Position numbers and translations under genes: made by a program. Of a DNA stretch of 64,000 bases, positions 49,536 through 59,139 are shown piece by piece (the first letter of the stretch is position 1; each line of letters starts with the position of its first letter). Under the pieces are notes generated by a model. It was not told the origin of the DNA. It made no database searches and worked only from the letters and a program-made list of their open reading frames with translations. Origin of the DNA: Actinoplanes missouriensis 431 (GTDB lineage Bacteria; Actinomycetota; Actinomycetes; Mycobacteriales; Micromonosporaceae); NCBI RefSeq assembly GCF_000284295.1, contig NC_017093.1, positions 1,674,001 to 1,738,000 of the forward strand, given 5' to 3'.

Positions 49536-49903
49536 ACGTCCAGTTCCCGCTCGATCTTGCGCAGCTGGTGGCGAGCCAGGCCGAGGTTGGCGCGGCTCTT
49601 GTCCAGCGACACGTAGAGGAAGAACGCCTCGCCGTGGCGCTTGTTCTGCAGCAGGCGGATCAGGTGGTACTGGGTGTCGAGCGTGATCAGGATGTCCTCG
49701 ATGCCGTCCTGGAGGCCGAGCATCTCCAGGGTGCGGACCTTGGCCCGGATCACGTCGGTGTTGCCGGCCGCGGCGATGTTCATGTCCATCGTCTGGCCGC
49801 CGCCGAGCACGCCCAGGGTGAGGCCGCTGGTGTAGTCGACCAGCGCCACACCGATGGCGCCCTCGATTCCCATCGCTTCCTTGAGGGCAGTCTCGATATT
49901 CAC
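49532..49903 (-). CDS. roadblock/LC7-like protein (first of pair)
   Basis: A 123-residue protein of the same broad fold: a MNIETALKEAMGIEG helix, GAIGVALVDYTSGLTLGVLGG, and TLDTQYHLIRLLQNKRHGEAFFLYVSLDKSRANLGLARHQL. It differs in sequence from its partner, suggesting an obligate heterodimer. The GTG start gives a conserved-looking N-terminus. A large palindrome lies upstream. Confidence 0.75.
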   Translation of the reverse strand: MNIETALKEAMGIEGAIGVALVDYTSGLTLGVLGGGQTMDMNIAAAGNTDVIRAKVRTLEMLGLQDGIEDILITLDTQYHLIRLLQNKRHGEAFFLYVSLDKSRANLGLARHQLRKIERELDV

Positions 49904-50026
49904 TGCTGGTGCTCCGTTTCACTTCCGAGAGGGGGACGCCGACATGATCGGCGGAGCCAACCCTTGCACGCGCAATTTGCTCAAACCCTGAACTAATGCC
50001 AGGTTCGGCCGAAGGGTGTTGATCTC

Positions 50027-50060
50027 CGTTCGGTCGACCCCCAGGGGGGTCGACCGAACG
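50027..50060. promoter_or_regulatory. 34-bp palindrome in a divergent intergenic region
   Basis: CGTTCGGTCGACCCCC and its exact complement flank a 2-nt centre. It sits between the leftward roadblock pair and the rightward sigma-factor gene, where a terminator is not expected, so an operator or recombination-type site is possible. The rest of this 350-base gap shows no gene. Confidence 0.5.
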
Positions 50061-50253
50061 TCTCGGAACGCGTCGCGTCGACGGATGGACAGCCGAGACC
50101 GATGATCAGAACGGTGTGACCGCCGCCCTCGAACCGCGTCTGCCAGGTCACACACTCACGAGCGTGGTGCGACGCGGCACCGTATCCGGGTTTCGTGCAA
50201 CCTGCGGCGCACGCGGGTCGTCAAGGAGGCGTGAGAGTGAGAGAGGGGCTCGT

Positions 50254-50763
50254 GTGAAGATCGAGCGTGACGAGCAATTCCACCGATTCGTGGTGACCCG
50301 GCGGGCGGCGCTGGTGCGTACGGCGACACTGCTCACAGCGGGCGACGCGCACCTGGCCGAGGATCTGGTCCAGTCCACGCTGACCAAGCTCTACGTTGCC
50401 TGGCCGGCGTTCCAGCGAGCCGACAACCCGGACGGTTACGTGCGGCGGACCCTGGTGAACGCGCTGACCGACGAGCGGCGGCGCTGGTGGCGGCGGCGGG
50501 AACGGTCGATGGCCGAGCTTCCCGACCGGCCCGCGGCGGAGATTCCCGGCGGGGACATCTCGGACGTGCTGCGCGCGGCCCTGAAGGAGCTGCCACCACG
50601 GATGCGGGCGGCATTGGTGTTCCGCTACTTCTACGACCTCGATGTCGCCGACACCGCCGACGCCCTCGGCTGCTCCGAGGGCACGGTGAAGAGCCAGACC
50701 GCCCGGGCCCTCGACCGGCTGCGTGCGGTCCTCGGCCAGAACCCGTCCCTAGTACTGCGCTGA
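50254..50763 (+). CDS. SigE-family ECF RNA polymerase sigma factor
   Basis: A 169-residue ECF sigma factor of the SigE/SACCARO type. Region 2: RRAALVRTATLLTAGDAHLAEDLVQSTLTKLYVAW. Region 4: LPPRMRAALVFRYFYDLDVADTADALGCSEGTVKSQTARAL. It lacks the SnoaL domain of larger relatives. The GTG with GAGAGGGG five bases upstream is chosen over longer starts. The next gene encodes a likely membrane partner. Confidence 0.9.
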   Translation: MKIERDEQFHRFVVTRRAALVRTATLLTAGDAHLAEDLVQSTLTKLYVAWPAFQRADNPDGYVRRTLVNALTDERRRWWRRRERSMAELPDRPAAEIPGGDISDVLRAALKELPPRMRAALVFRYFYDLDVADTADALGCSEGTVKSQTARALDRLRAVLGQNPSLVLR

Positions 50764-50774
50764 CAGGAGTTGTG

Positions 50775-51467
50775 ATGACTGATCTCTACGAAGGGCTCAA
50801 CCGGCTCGCCGGACCGGGTGCCGAGCCGACCCCCGAGCAGGTCGAGGCCGACCTGGCCCGGGGCCGCACCGCGCTGCGCCGCCGCCGGATCTTCCAGACC
50901 GGCGGGGCCTCCACGTTCGCCGTCGCGGCGGTGGCCGCGGCCGTCGCGTTCGCCACCGCCGGGACGCCGGCGACCGGCACCTCACCGCTCGCCGACGGGC
51001 CGGCCCCGGCGGTGAGCAGCATCGTGCCCACCAAGCTCGTCGCCTACCAGGGCGAGCAGCCGGAGGCGTTCGAGATCGACCGGGTGCCGGAGGGCTGGGT
51101 GCTGCAGAACTCCGACGAGGGCGGCCTGGTCCTGGCGCCGGAGGGGCCGCTCGCCGACCCGTCCACCGGCCCGGCCGGCGCGGCCAACAGCGACCCGCAC
51201 AGCTTCGTCGGCAAGATCGCCGTGATGCTGCAGGACGCCGGCGCCCCGGCCGACCTGGGCGGCAAGAAGGTCGAGGTGGGCGGCAACCCGGGCGTGCTCA
51301 CCAAGATGCTCGACCAGACCGACGGCTCGACGCTGTTCCTGAAGGTTCCGGACCGCGGTCACCTGGTGATCCAGGTCTGGGACAACCTCGGCTGGGGCGA
51401 GAAGCAGGTGCTCGAGTTCGCGGCCGGCATCCACGTCAACGAGAACGCCGCGAAGAGCGTCGGCTGA
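50775..51467 (+). CDS. single-pass membrane protein encoded with the sigma factor (probable regulatory partner)
   Basis: A 230-residue protein: a cytoplasmic ~50-residue N-terminus (MTDLYEGLNRLAGPG, then EADLARGRTALRRRR), one membrane helix (~residues 50-70, VAAVAAAVAFATAG) and a secreted ~160-residue domain. This topology and its position 11 bases after the sigma gene fit the membrane partners of SigE-family sigma factors. No classical zinc anti-sigma HxxxCxxC motif is present. Anti-sigma function is therefore inference. Confidence 0.75.
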   Translation: MTDLYEGLNRLAGPGAEPTPEQVEADLARGRTALRRRRIFQTGGASTFAVAAVAAAVAFATAGTPATGTSPLADGPAPAVSSIVPTKLVAYQGEQPEAFEIDRVPEGWVLQNSDEGGLVLAPEGPLADPSTGPAGAANSDPHSFVGKIAVMLQDAGAPADLGGKKVEVGGNPGVLTKMLDQTDGSTLFLKVPDRGHLVIQVWDNLGWGEKQVLEFAAGIHVNENAAKSVG

Positions 51468-51487
51468 TCAGCCGGCCGCGGTAGGAG

Positions 51488-51522
51488 GGGAGACCGGAGC
51501 AGTTGAGGTGCCCCGGTCTCCC
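51488..51522. terminator. bidirectional terminator
   Basis: Ten-base arms GGGAGACCGG and CCGGTCTCCC around a 15-nt loop, between the sigma operon and the convergent hydrolase gene. Confidence 0.7.
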
Positions 51523-51532
51523 GGTCTCATGT

Positions 51533-52129
51533 CTACCAGCCCCGCGCTCGCCACTCCGGCAGCTGCGGGCGCTCGGCCCCCAGCGTCGAGTCCTTGCCGT
51601 GCCCCGGATAGAACACCGTGTCGTCGCTGAACCGGTCGAAGATCTTGGCCGTCAGATCGTCCATGATCCGCTCGTGGTCCTCGGGCCGGACCGTCTTCCC
51701 GTGACCGCCCGGGAACAGGCTGTCCCCGGTGAACAGGTGCTTTCCCTGGTAGGAGAGCACGATCGAGCCCGGCGTGTGCCCGACGATGTGGATCACGTCG
51801 AGGGTGACGCCGCCGACCTGCACCACGTCACCGTCGCGCAGCGTGCCGGTCACGACCGGAATGCCGTCGGCGTCGTCCGCGTGCGCCAGCGAGGCCGCGC
51901 CGGTGGCCAGGGCGATCTCCTCCAGCGCCATCCAGTGGTCCTGGTGCCGGTGGGTGGTCACCACCGACCGCAGGCCGCCCGAGCCGATCAGCTCCAGCAG
52001 GGTCCCCGCGTCGTTCGCGGCGTCGATCAGAATCCGCTCGCCGCCGTGACTCAACAGGTACGCGTTGTTGTCCATCGGGCCGACCGACACCTGGGTCATG
52101 GTGAGGCCGCCGCCGAGATCGCTACTCAT
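51533..52129 (-). CDS. MBL-fold metallohydrolase, glyoxalase II-like
   Basis: A 198-residue metallo-beta-lactamase-fold hydrolase. Zn ligands are in TTHRHQDHW, the HIVGHTPGS segment, FTGDSLFPGG and YPGHGKD. It resembles glyoxalase II and persulfide dioxygenase relatives. Its ATG overlaps the stop of the MDMPI-like gene, suggesting a joint function in mycothiol-linked detoxification. The precise substrate is unknown. Confidence 0.9.
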   Translation of the reverse strand: MSSDLGGGLTMTQVSVGPMDNNAYLLSHGGERILIDAANDAGTLLELIGSGGLRSVVTTHRHQDHWMALEEIALATGAASLAHADDADGIPVVTGTLRDGDVVQVGGVTLDVIHIVGHTPGSIVLSYQGKHLFTGDSLFPGGHGKTVRPEDHERIMDDLTAKIFDRFSDDTVFYPGHGKDSTLGAERPQLPEWRARGW

Positions 52130-52827
52130 TTCCACCTCGCTGGCTGGGGTAGCTCGCCGTCCGGCGAGACGGTCAGGTCGGCGCCGTCGCCCCGGCCGGT
52201 CAGCCACGCCGCGAGCGATTTCGTCGGGCCGCCGACCACCGGACCGCTCCCGTCGCCGATCGTCAGCGCGTGCTCCAGGCCGAGCGGGCGCAGCACCATG
52301 GCGGGCGTGTCCCGCGGCGGGCTCGCCACGAGCTCCCGCAGCAGCCGCAGGGCGAACGCGTCCGACCACTCCAACGGCGTGTAGTCCCGCCCCAGGTCGA
52401 CCCGGTGCACCTCGACCTCGCGCAGCCGGGCCCACGGCACCCAGGCCGCCGACTGGCCGATCCCCGGCAGCGGGAAGATCCAGGCCGCGGCCGGCATCGC
52501 GGCGGCCGCGTCGGCGAACCGCTCGTGCGCGGCCCGCAGGTCGGTCAGCTGCTCGGCGAGCGGGCGGCGGCAGCCCGCCTCGATGTCCCGGTCGCGGGCC
52601 TCGGCACTCGCGTACGCCGGTGTCTCCACCCCGGTACGCGCCCACACCAGCAGGTTCGTCAACGCGTCCGCGTTGCGCGCGAGATGCGTGAGGACGTGCC
52701 CGGCGGTCCACCCGGGCAGCGCGGACGGCGCCGCGATCACGCCGTCGTCCCAGCCGTCCGCCTCGCGCAGCAGCGCCTCGGTCGACTCTTCCACGTCGGT
52801 CATCAGGACCAGCGGATCCATGGTCAC
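52126..52827 (-). CDS. mycothiol-dependent maleylpyruvate isomerase family (DinB/MDMPI) protein
   Basis: A 233-residue protein of the MDMPI four-helix family: PGWTAGHVLTHLARNADALTNLLVWARTG, with the metal-binding His in HVLTHLARN, and RLREVEVHRVDLGRDYTP; a small C-terminal domain follows. Family members use mycothiol as cofactor. The GTG is chosen because a possible -10 (TAGGGT on the minus strand) ends 6 bases before it, implying a leaderless transcript; ATG two codons later is an alternative. Confidence 0.88.
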   Translation of the reverse strand: MTMDPLVLMTDVEESTEALLREADGWDDGVIAAPSALPGWTAGHVLTHLARNADALTNLLVWARTGVETPAYASAEARDRDIEAGCRRPLAEQLTDLRAAHERFADAAAAMPAAAWIFPLPGIGQSAAWVPWARLREVEVHRVDLGRDYTPLEWSDAFALRLLRELVASPPRDTPAMVLRPLGLEHALTIGDGSGPVVGGPTKSLAAWLTGRGDGADLTVSPDGELPQPARWK

Positions 52828-52999
52828 CCGACGACCCTATCGGAAATCGCTTTCGTCCCGGTCACGCTGACCGTACCGTCGGTGCCAGCCGCGTAGATCG
52901 ATCGAATCCCGGCGGAGGAGGTGAGGAACGTGCACTGGGTCGGCGTCGCGTTTTTTCACCCGGGGGCCTTTGCTACCCCACTACCGTAAAGGGTTCACC

Positions 53000-54019
53000 A
53001 TGTCGTACGACCTGTCCCAGCTGGGCTGGGACGAGACTTTCGCATCCGCCTACCGGCCGTTCGACCGCGCCGACGCGCTGCCGGGCCGGGTTCTGCGTGC
53101 CGACCGTGGCATCTGCACGGTGCTCACCGCCGACGGTCCGACCCGGGCCAGTCTGGGCGGTGGCGTCCTGATCGAGGGCGCCCGCGACCCGGCCGGCCTG
53201 CCCAGTTCCGGTGACTGGGTGGTGCTGCGCCAATGGCCGGACCGGCGCACCACCCTGGAGCTCGTGCTGCCCCGCCGCACCACGCTCATCCGCCGCACCG
53301 CCGACAAGGACTCCACCGGGCAGGTCCTGGCGGCCAACATGGACCTGGTGGCGGTCGTCGAACCGATCCATCCCGAGCCCGACGACTCCCGGGTCGAGCG
53401 CCTGCTCGCGCTGGCCTGGGAGTCCGGTGCCCGGCCGCTGCTCGTGCTGACCAAATGCGACACCACGCCGGACCCGGCCGCGGTGGCCCGCCAGCTCGCC
53501 GAGCTGGCGCCGGGCGTCGCGGTGCTGCCGGTCAGCGTCCGGTCCGGCGCCGGCGTCGGCGATCTGCGCTCCCATGTCGGTCCGGGCCGGACGCTGGCCC
53601 TGCTGGGCCGCTCCGGCGCCGGCAAGTCGACCCTGACGAACGCCCTGGCCGGCGCGGCCGTCATGCCGGTGCAGGCGATTCGTGACGCGGACGGCAAGGG
53701 CCGGCACACCACCGCGTACCGGAACCTGGTGATGCTGCCCGGCGGCGGTGCGGTGATCGACACCCCGGGCATCCGGGGCGTGGGCCTGCTGGACACGGCG
53801 GCCGGCCTGGATCGGGCCTTCGCCGACGTCACCGCGCTGGCCGCCCGTTGCCGGTTCGACGACTGCCGGCACGAGTCGGAGCCCGGCTGCGCGGTGCAGG
53901 AGGCGCTCGCCGCCGGGGAGCTGGCGGCCCGCCGGCTGGCGAGCTGGCGCAAGCTCCAGCACGAGGTCGCCGTGGAGAGCGGACGCCGATCGGCCCGGCT
54001 GGCGCGCCGCGCCCGATGA
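53000..54019 (+). CDS. rsgA: small ribosomal subunit biogenesis GTPase RsgA
   Basis: A 339-residue circularly permuted GTPase that helps mature the 30S subunit. OB-fold N-terminus, then motifs in permuted order: G4 LTKCD, G1 GRSGAGKSTLTNALAG, G2 GRHTT, G3 DTPGIRG. The zinc knuckle is [20 protein letters not shown] lies 6 bases before the ATG. The last codons form the first copy of a 41-bp tandem repeat that runs on downstream. Confidence 0.95.
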   Translation: MSYDLSQLGWDETFASAYRPFDRADALPGRVLRADRGICTVLTADGPTRASLGGGVLIEGARDPAGLPSSGDWVVLRQWPDRRTTLELVLPRRTTLIRRTADKDSTGQVLAANMDLVAVVEPIHPEPDDSRVERLLALAWESGARPLLVLTKCDTTPDPAAVARQLAELAPGVAVLPVSVRSGAGVGDLRSHVGPGRTLALLGRSGAGKSTLTNALAGAAVMPVQAIRDADGKGRHTTAYRNLVMLPGGGAVIDTPGIRGVGLLDTAAGLDRAFADVTALAARCRFDDCRHESEPGCAVQEALAAGELAARRLASWRKLQHEVAVESGRRSARLARRAR

Positions 54020-54144
54020 CGCCGGCCCACGGAGGAAGCCCGGTGCGCCGCGCTCGGTGACGCCCGCCCACGGGGCAGGCCCGGCGCGCCGCGCCCGATG
54101 ACGTCCGCCCACGGGGCAGGCCCGGCGCGTCGCGCTCGATGACG
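54004..54144. repeat. 41-bp tandem repeat, 3.4 copies, starting inside rsgA
   Basis: Copies begin GCGCCGCGC(C/T)CG at 54004, 54045, 54086 and 54127. The first holds the rsgA stop codon, so each later copy carries a duplicate of the gene's last codons and stop. Each unit also contains CGCCCACGGGGCAGGCCC. The 41-bp period is not a multiple of three, so the array is non-coding. Confidence 0.75.
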
Positions 54145-54149
54145 GCTCG

Positions 54150-54175
54150 GGCGTGCCCGGGGGTGAGGGCACGCC
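54150..54175 (+). terminator. hairpin after the 41-bp repeat
   Basis: Nine-base arms GGCGTGCCC and GGGCACGCC with a GGGGTGAG loop. Probable terminator of rsgA, displaced downstream by the repeat array. No T-tract. Confidence 0.55.
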
Positions 54176-54280
54176 GGGGCCGGCGGCGGGTCGCGCCGGC
54201 GGAAGGGGCCGTCAGGTGTCGGCAGGCACGGGACGCCGCTGCGCCCGTACCCGAAAAAGGGCTCTGGCAGAATTGCCCCG

Positions 54281-56086
54281 GTGCGTGTGGCAGAAGAGAT
54301 GACCGAGGAGCCGGTGGCGACCGTGGGGGAGGACCCCGCGCGGGCCGGATCATGGTGGCTCCGGCGGATCGATCTCTGGGTGCCGGCGGCCTTCCTGGCG
54401 CTGGCGATCGTGGTGCTGCTGCCGCTCTGGATCGACCCGAACGGGCGGGTGCTGGCCAGCAACGACGATGACCACGGGGTCTTCCTGTTCGTGCTGGCGC
54501 ACGCCGAGCGGGTGGTGTTCGACGGGGCCGCGCCGTTCTTCACCGACCGGCTGAACGCGCCGGTCGGCGTGAACATGATGGCGAACACGTCGATCCTGGC
54601 GCTGAGCCTGCCGCTCGCTCCGGTCACGCACTTCCTCGGCGGTGGCGTGTCGGTCGCCCTGCTGATCACTCTCGGTCTCGCCGGCACCGCCTTCGCCTGG
54701 TACTGGGTGCTCTCCCGGCATCTGGTCCACAGCCGGGTCGCGGCGGCGATCGGCGGGGCGTTCTGCGGATTCGCGCCGACCATGGTGTCGCACGCGAACG
54801 GCCACGTGAACTTCGTCAACCAGTACCTGGTGCCGTTCATCGTGTGGCAGGTGCTGCGGCTGCGTGAGCCCGGCCGGGTCCGGCGCGGCGGGATCATCCT
54901 CGGTCTGCTGATCGTGGCGCAGTGCTTCATCAACGAGGAGACGCTGCTCTTCACGGCGCTCACGCTGGGCGTCTTCGTGGTGGCCTACGGGATCATGCGC
55001 CCGGATGTGGTCCGTGCCGTGTGGAAGCGGTTCCTGGGCGGTCTCGGGGTGGCCGCGGCGACCGCCGGAGCGCTGCTCGCCTACCCGCTCTGGTACCAGT
55101 TCTTCGCTCCCGGCAACTACCACGGTCAGCCGTTCGAACCGGACATGTACGTCACCGACCTGGCCTCGCTGGTCGGCTTCGCCCGCCAGTCGCTGGCCGG
55201 GAACGCCGCCCTGACCAGGGAGATGAGCGTCAGCGCGACCGAGGACAACACGTTCTTCGGCCCGATCGGCTTCGTCATGATCGTGGTGTCGGTGGTGATG
55301 CTGTGGCGCTCGGCCGCGGCCCGGGCCGCCGCGATCGCCGGGCTGGTGCTGCTGCTCATGTCGTTCGGTCCGGTGCTGAAGGTCTTCGGCCACGACACCG
55401 GGATCCCGCTGCCGTTCGGCCTGATCAGCCACGTGCCGGTGATCGACCTGGTGAGTGTGACGCGGTTCGCGATGGTGCCGGCGACGATCGCCGGGGTGCT
55501 GCTCGCGCTGGCCGTCGACAAGATCGGGACATATCCGGCCCGGAGGCGGCGGCTGTTCTGGATCGGCATGGTGCTCGCGCTCGTGCCGCTCATCCCCAAG
55601 CCGCTGCCCGTGGTCCAGGGCGACCCGCTGCCGGCGTTCCTCACCGAGGGCACCTACAAGCCGTACGTCACCGGCGGCCGCACCCTGATCACCGTCCCGC
55701 TCCCGGAGGTCACGACCGGGCGGACCGGGATGCGCTGGGCGACGCTGATGAACCTCGACTACGCCACGCCGCGCGGATACTTCATGGGTCCCGCCGACCC
55801 GCCGGACGATGACACCGGATCGTGGAACGCGCCCCGCCGGTTCACCTCCGACCTGCTGTGGCGGGTCCGGGAGTACGGCCAGGTGCCGGTCCTCACCGAC
55901 GCCGACCGGGCGCGCATCACCGCGGACCTGGTCTACTGGCGTGCGGGGGTGGTGGTGCTGGTCCCCGGTGGCCGCAACCCGGCCGCGCAGCGTGCGGTGC
56001 TGGTGGACGCGCTCGGTGAGCCGCAGCTCGTCGGTGGTGTGGAGATCTGGGACATGAGAGGTCTCCCGGTTCCCCCGAAAGACTGA
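54281..56086 (+). CDS. polytopic membrane protein, GT-C glycosyltransferase-like
   Basis: A 601-residue protein with about ten to eleven membrane helices (residues ~32-470) and a ~130-residue C-terminal extracytoplasmic domain. The first external loop has an acidic SNDDDHGVFLFVLAHAE stretch, and the layout resembles GT-C enzymes that use lipid-linked sugars. No specific family was assigned. The GTG start lies 7 bases after a possible -10 (CAGAAT), so it may be leaderless; an ATG six codons on is an alternative. Unrelated to the repair genes beside it. Confidence 0.8.
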   Translation: MRVAEEMTEEPVATVGEDPARAGSWWLRRIDLWVPAAFLALAIVVLLPLWIDPNGRVLASNDDDHGVFLFVLAHAERVVFDGAAPFFTDRLNAPVGVNMMANTSILALSLPLAPVTHFLGGGVSVALLITLGLAGTAFAWYWVLSRHLVHSRVAAAIGGAFCGFAPTMVSHANGHVNFVNQYLVPFIVWQVLRLREPGRVRRGGIILGLLIVAQCFINEETLLFTALTLGVFVVAYGIMRPDVVRAVWKRFLGGLGVAAATAGALLAYPLWYQFFAPGNYHGQPFEPDMYVTDLASLVGFARQSLAGNAALTREMSVSATEDNTFFGPIGFVMIVVSVVMLWRSAAARAAAIAGLVLLLMSFGPVLKVFGHDTGIPLPFGLISHVPVIDLVSVTRFAMVPATIAGVLLALAVDKIGTYPARRRRLFWIGMVLALVPLIPKPLPVVQGDPLPAFLTEGTYKPYVTGGRTLITVPLPEVTTGRTGMRWATLMNLDYATPRGYFMGPADPPDDDTGSWNAPRRFTSDLLWRVREYGQVPVLTDADRARITADLVYWRAGVVVLVPGGRNPAAQRAVLVDALGEPQLVGGVEIWDMRGLPVPPKD

Positions 56087-56134
56087 CCGGGAATGTTCGC
56101 CATCTGCCAGGCGCTTCAACAGGGTCGCCAGAAA

Positions 56135-56157
56135 ATGTCGTACCCCGCGGCTAGCAT
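56135..56157 (+). promoter_or_regulatory. PafBC-type (RecA-NDp) promoter of uvrA
   Basis: ATGTCGTAC, 8-nt spacer, TAGCAT. It shares TGTCGTACCC with the polA and uvrB promoters. Here the start codon is 40 bases downstream, leaving a short leader with a Shine-Dalgarno sequence. Confidence 0.7.
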
Positions 56158-56196
56158 GGCTGGCTGACTTCAAACACCTGTACGGAGAGGCTGGCA

Positions 56197-59139
56197 GTGG
56201 CCGACCGACTGACTATTCGTGGCGCGCGCGAGCACAACCTGCGCGACGTCAACCTGGACCTGCCCCGCGACGCCATGATCGTCTTCACCGGGCTGTCCGG
56301 CTCGGGCAAGTCGAGCCTCGCCTTCGACACGATCTTCGCGGAGGGGCAGCGGCGTTACGTCGAGTCCCTGTCGTCGTACGCGAGGCAGTTCCTCGGCCAG
56401 ATGGACAAGCCCGACGTCGATTTCATCGAGGGCCTGTCCCCGGCGGTGTCGATCGACCAGAAATCGACGAACCGCAACCCCCGCTCGACCGTCGGCACGA
56501 TCACCGAGGTCTACGACTACCTGCGCCTGCTGTTCGCCCGGGCCGGCACGCCGCACTGTCCGGTCTGCGGTGAGCGGATCAGCAAGCAGACCCCGCAGCA
56601 GATCGTCGACCGGGTCCTCGCGATGGCGGAGGGCACCAAGTTCATGGTGCTCGCCCCGGTCGTCCGCGGCCGCAAGGGTGAATATGTCGACCTCTTCGCC
56701 GAGCTGCAGGCCAAGGGTTACGCGCGCGCCCGCGTCGACGGCACGGTGTATCCGCTGACCGAGCCGCCGAAGCTGAAGAAGCAGGAGAAACACACCATCG
56801 AGGTGGTGGTCGACCGGCTCAGCGTCAAGGCGTCGAGCAAGCAGCGGCTCACCGACTCGGTGGAGGCGGCGCTCGGCCTGGCCGGCGGCATCGTCCTGCT
56901 CGACTTCGTCGACCTGGCGGAGGACGACCCGGAGCGGGAGCGGCGCTTCTCCGAGCACCTGGCCTGCCCGAACGACCATCCTCTCGCGATCGAGGACCTG
57001 GAACCGCGGGTCTTCTCCTTCAACGCGCCCTACGGCGCCTGTCCCGAGTGCACCGGCCTCGGGACCAAGAAGGAGGTCGACCCCGAGCTGATCATCCCGG
57101 ACGAGGAGGCCACCCTCCGGGGCGGCGCGATCCAGCCGTGGTCCGGCGGCACCACCCAGGAGTATTTCCTGCGCCTGCTGGAGGCCCTCGCCACCGCGGA
57201 GAACTTCAGCGTCGACACACCCTGGCGGGCGCTCTCCAGCCGGGTGCAGAAAACCATCCTGTACGGGGCGGAGGACCAGGTCCACGTCCGTTACCGGAAC
57301 AAGTACGGTCGCGAGCGCTCCTACTACACCGGTTTCGAGGGCGTGATCCAGTGGATCGAGCGGCGCCACAACGACACCGAGAGCGACTGGTCGCGCGAGA
57401 AGTACGAGGGGTACATGCGCGACGTGCCCTGCAAGGTCTGCGGTGGCGCCCGGCTCAAGCCCGAGGTGCTCGCGGTGACCGTGGCCGGCAAGAGCATCGC
57501 CGAGGTCTGCAACCTCTCGGTCGGTGAGTGCGCCGAGCTGCTGGCCGGGCTGGAGCTCGACGACCGGCAGAAGATGATCGCCGAGCGGGTGCTCAAGGAG
57601 ATCAACGCCCGGCTGCGGTTCCTGGTCGACGTCGGCCTGGACTACCTCTCGCTGGACCGCGGCGCCGGCACGCTCTCCGGCGGCGAGGCGCAGCGTATCC
57701 GGCTCGCCACCCAGATCGGCTCCGGCCTGGTCGGCGTGCTCTACGTGCTGGACGAACCGTCGATCGGCCTGCACCAGCGGGACAACCACCGGCTGATCGA
57801 GACGCTGGTCCGGCTGCGCAACCTGGGCAACACGCTGATCGTGGTGGAGCACGACGAGGACACCATCCGGACCGCCGACTGGATCGTCGACATCGGTCCG
57901 GGCGCCGGCGAGCACGGCGGCGAGATCGTGCACAGCGGCACGGTCGAGGGCCTGCTGGCGAACGAGAAATCGCCCACCGGGGCCTACCTGTCGGGCCGCA
58001 AGAGCATCCCGGTCCCGGCCGGCCGCCGCCCGCAGACGCCCGGTCGTGAGGTGGTCGTGCACGGCGCCCGCGAGCACAACCTGCGCAACCTGACGGTCCC
58101 GTTCCCGCTCGGCCAGTTCATCGCGGTCACCGGGGTGAGCGGCTCGGGCAAGTCGACGCTTGTCAACGACATCCTGCACACCGTGATGGCGAACCAGATC
58201 AACCGGGCGCGCCAGGTGCCGGGCCGGCACACCAAGGTCACCGGCCTGGAGAACGTGGACAAGGTCGTCGGCGTCGACCAGTCGCCGATCGGCCGGACCC
58301 CGCGCTCCAACCCGGCCACCTACACCGGCGTCTTCGACCACGTGCGCAAGCTCTTCGCCGAGACCGCGGAGGCGAAGGTCCGGGGGTACGGTCCGGGCCG
58401 CTTCTCGTTCAACGTGAAGGGCGGCCGCTGCGAGAACTGTTCCGGTGACGGCACGATCAAGATCGAGATGAACTTCCTGCCGGACGTCTACGTCCCGTGC
58501 GAGGTGTGCAAGGGCGCTCGGTACAACCGGGAGACCCTCGAGGTGCACTACAAGGGGAAGACCATCTCCGAGGTCCTGGAGATGCCGATCGAGGAGGCCG
58601 CGGAGTTCTTCTCGGCGCTGCCGGCGATCCACCGCCACCTGCGCACCCTGGTCGACGTCGGCCTGGGTTACGTGCGGCTCGGCCAGCCCGCCACGACGCT
58701 CTCCGGCGGCGAGGCGCAGCGCGTGAAACTCGCCTCCGAGCTGCAGAAACGCTCCACCGGGCGGACCGTCTATGTGCTCGACGAGCCGACCACCGGCCTG
58801 CACTTCGAGGACATCCGCAAGCTGCTGCTCGTGCTCAACGGCCTGGTCGACAAGGGCAACACGGTGATCACGATCGAGCACAACCTGGACGTCATCAAGA
58901 CCGCCGACTGGCTGATCGACATGGGTCCGGAAGGCGGCAGCAAGGGCGGCGTCGTGGTCGCGACCGGCACACCGGAGGAGGTCGCCGAGGTGGCGGAGAG
59001 TCACACCGGGCAGTTCCTGCGGCAGGTCCTCAGCCTCTCCGGGAAAGCGGCCGGTTCCAAGGCGGCCACCAGCCGGGCGGCGAAGGCCAACGCCGTGCCG
59101 GCGGCCGGGCGTAAGACCCGCGCCAAGGCGACTGTTTAG
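56197..59139 (+). CDS. uvrA: excinuclease ABC subunit A
   Basis: A 980-residue UvrA, the damage-sensing ABC ATPase dimer of nucleotide excision repair. First P-loop [19 protein letters not shown], second [13 protein letters not shown]; both signatures are LSGGEAQR. Zinc modules are visible: [18 protein letters not shown], and CENCSGDG with [10 protein letters not shown]. Walker B motifs [11 protein letters not shown] and [12 protein letters not shown] basic Ala/Lys tail of ~30 residues ends the protein. GTG start with GGAGAGG six bases upstream. Confidence 0.98.
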   Translation: MADRLTIRGAREHNLRDVNLDLPRDAMIVFTGLSGSGKSSLAFDTIFAEGQRRYVESLSSYARQFLGQMDKPDVDFIEGLSPAVSIDQKSTNRNPRSTVGTITEVYDYLRLLFARAGTPHCPVCGERISKQTPQQIVDRVLAMAEGTKFMVLAPVVRGRKGEYVDLFAELQAKGYARARVDGTVYPLTEPPKLKKQEKHTIEVVVDRLSVKASSKQRLTDSVEAALGLAGGIVLLDFVDLAEDDPERERRFSEHLACPNDHPLAIEDLEPRVFSFNAPYGACPECTGLGTKKEVDPELIIPDEEATLRGGAIQPWSGGTTQEYFLRLLEALATAENFSVDTPWRALSSRVQKTILYGAEDQVHVRYRNKYGRERSYYTGFEGVIQWIERRHNDTESDWSREKYEGYMRDVPCKVCGGARLKPEVLAVTVAGKSIAEVCNLSVGECAELLAGLELDDRQKMIAERVLKEINARLRFLVDVGLDYLSLDRGAGTLSGGEAQRIRLATQIGSGLVGVLYVLDEPSIGLHQRDNHRLIETLVRLRNLGNTLIVVEHDEDTIRTADWIVDIGPGAGEHGGEIVHSGTVEGLLANEKSPTGAYLSGRKSIPVPAGRRPQTPGREVVVHGAREHNLRNLTVPFPLGQFIAVTGVSGSGKSTLVNDILHTVMANQINRARQVPGRHTKVTGLENVDKVVGVDQSPIGRTPRSNPATYTGVFDHVRKLFAETAEAKVRGYGPGRFSFNVKGGRCENCSGDGTIKIEMNFLPDVYVPCEVCKGARYNRETLEVHYKGKTISEVLEMPIEEAAEFFSALPAIHRHLRTLVDVGLGYVRLGQPATTLSGGEAQRVKLASELQKRSTGRTVYVLDEPTTGLHFEDIRKLLLVLNGLVDKGNTVITIEHNLDVIKTADWLIDMGPEGGSKGGVVVATGTPEEVAEVAESHTGQFLRQVLSLSGKAAGSKAATSRAAKANAVPAAGRKTRAKATV

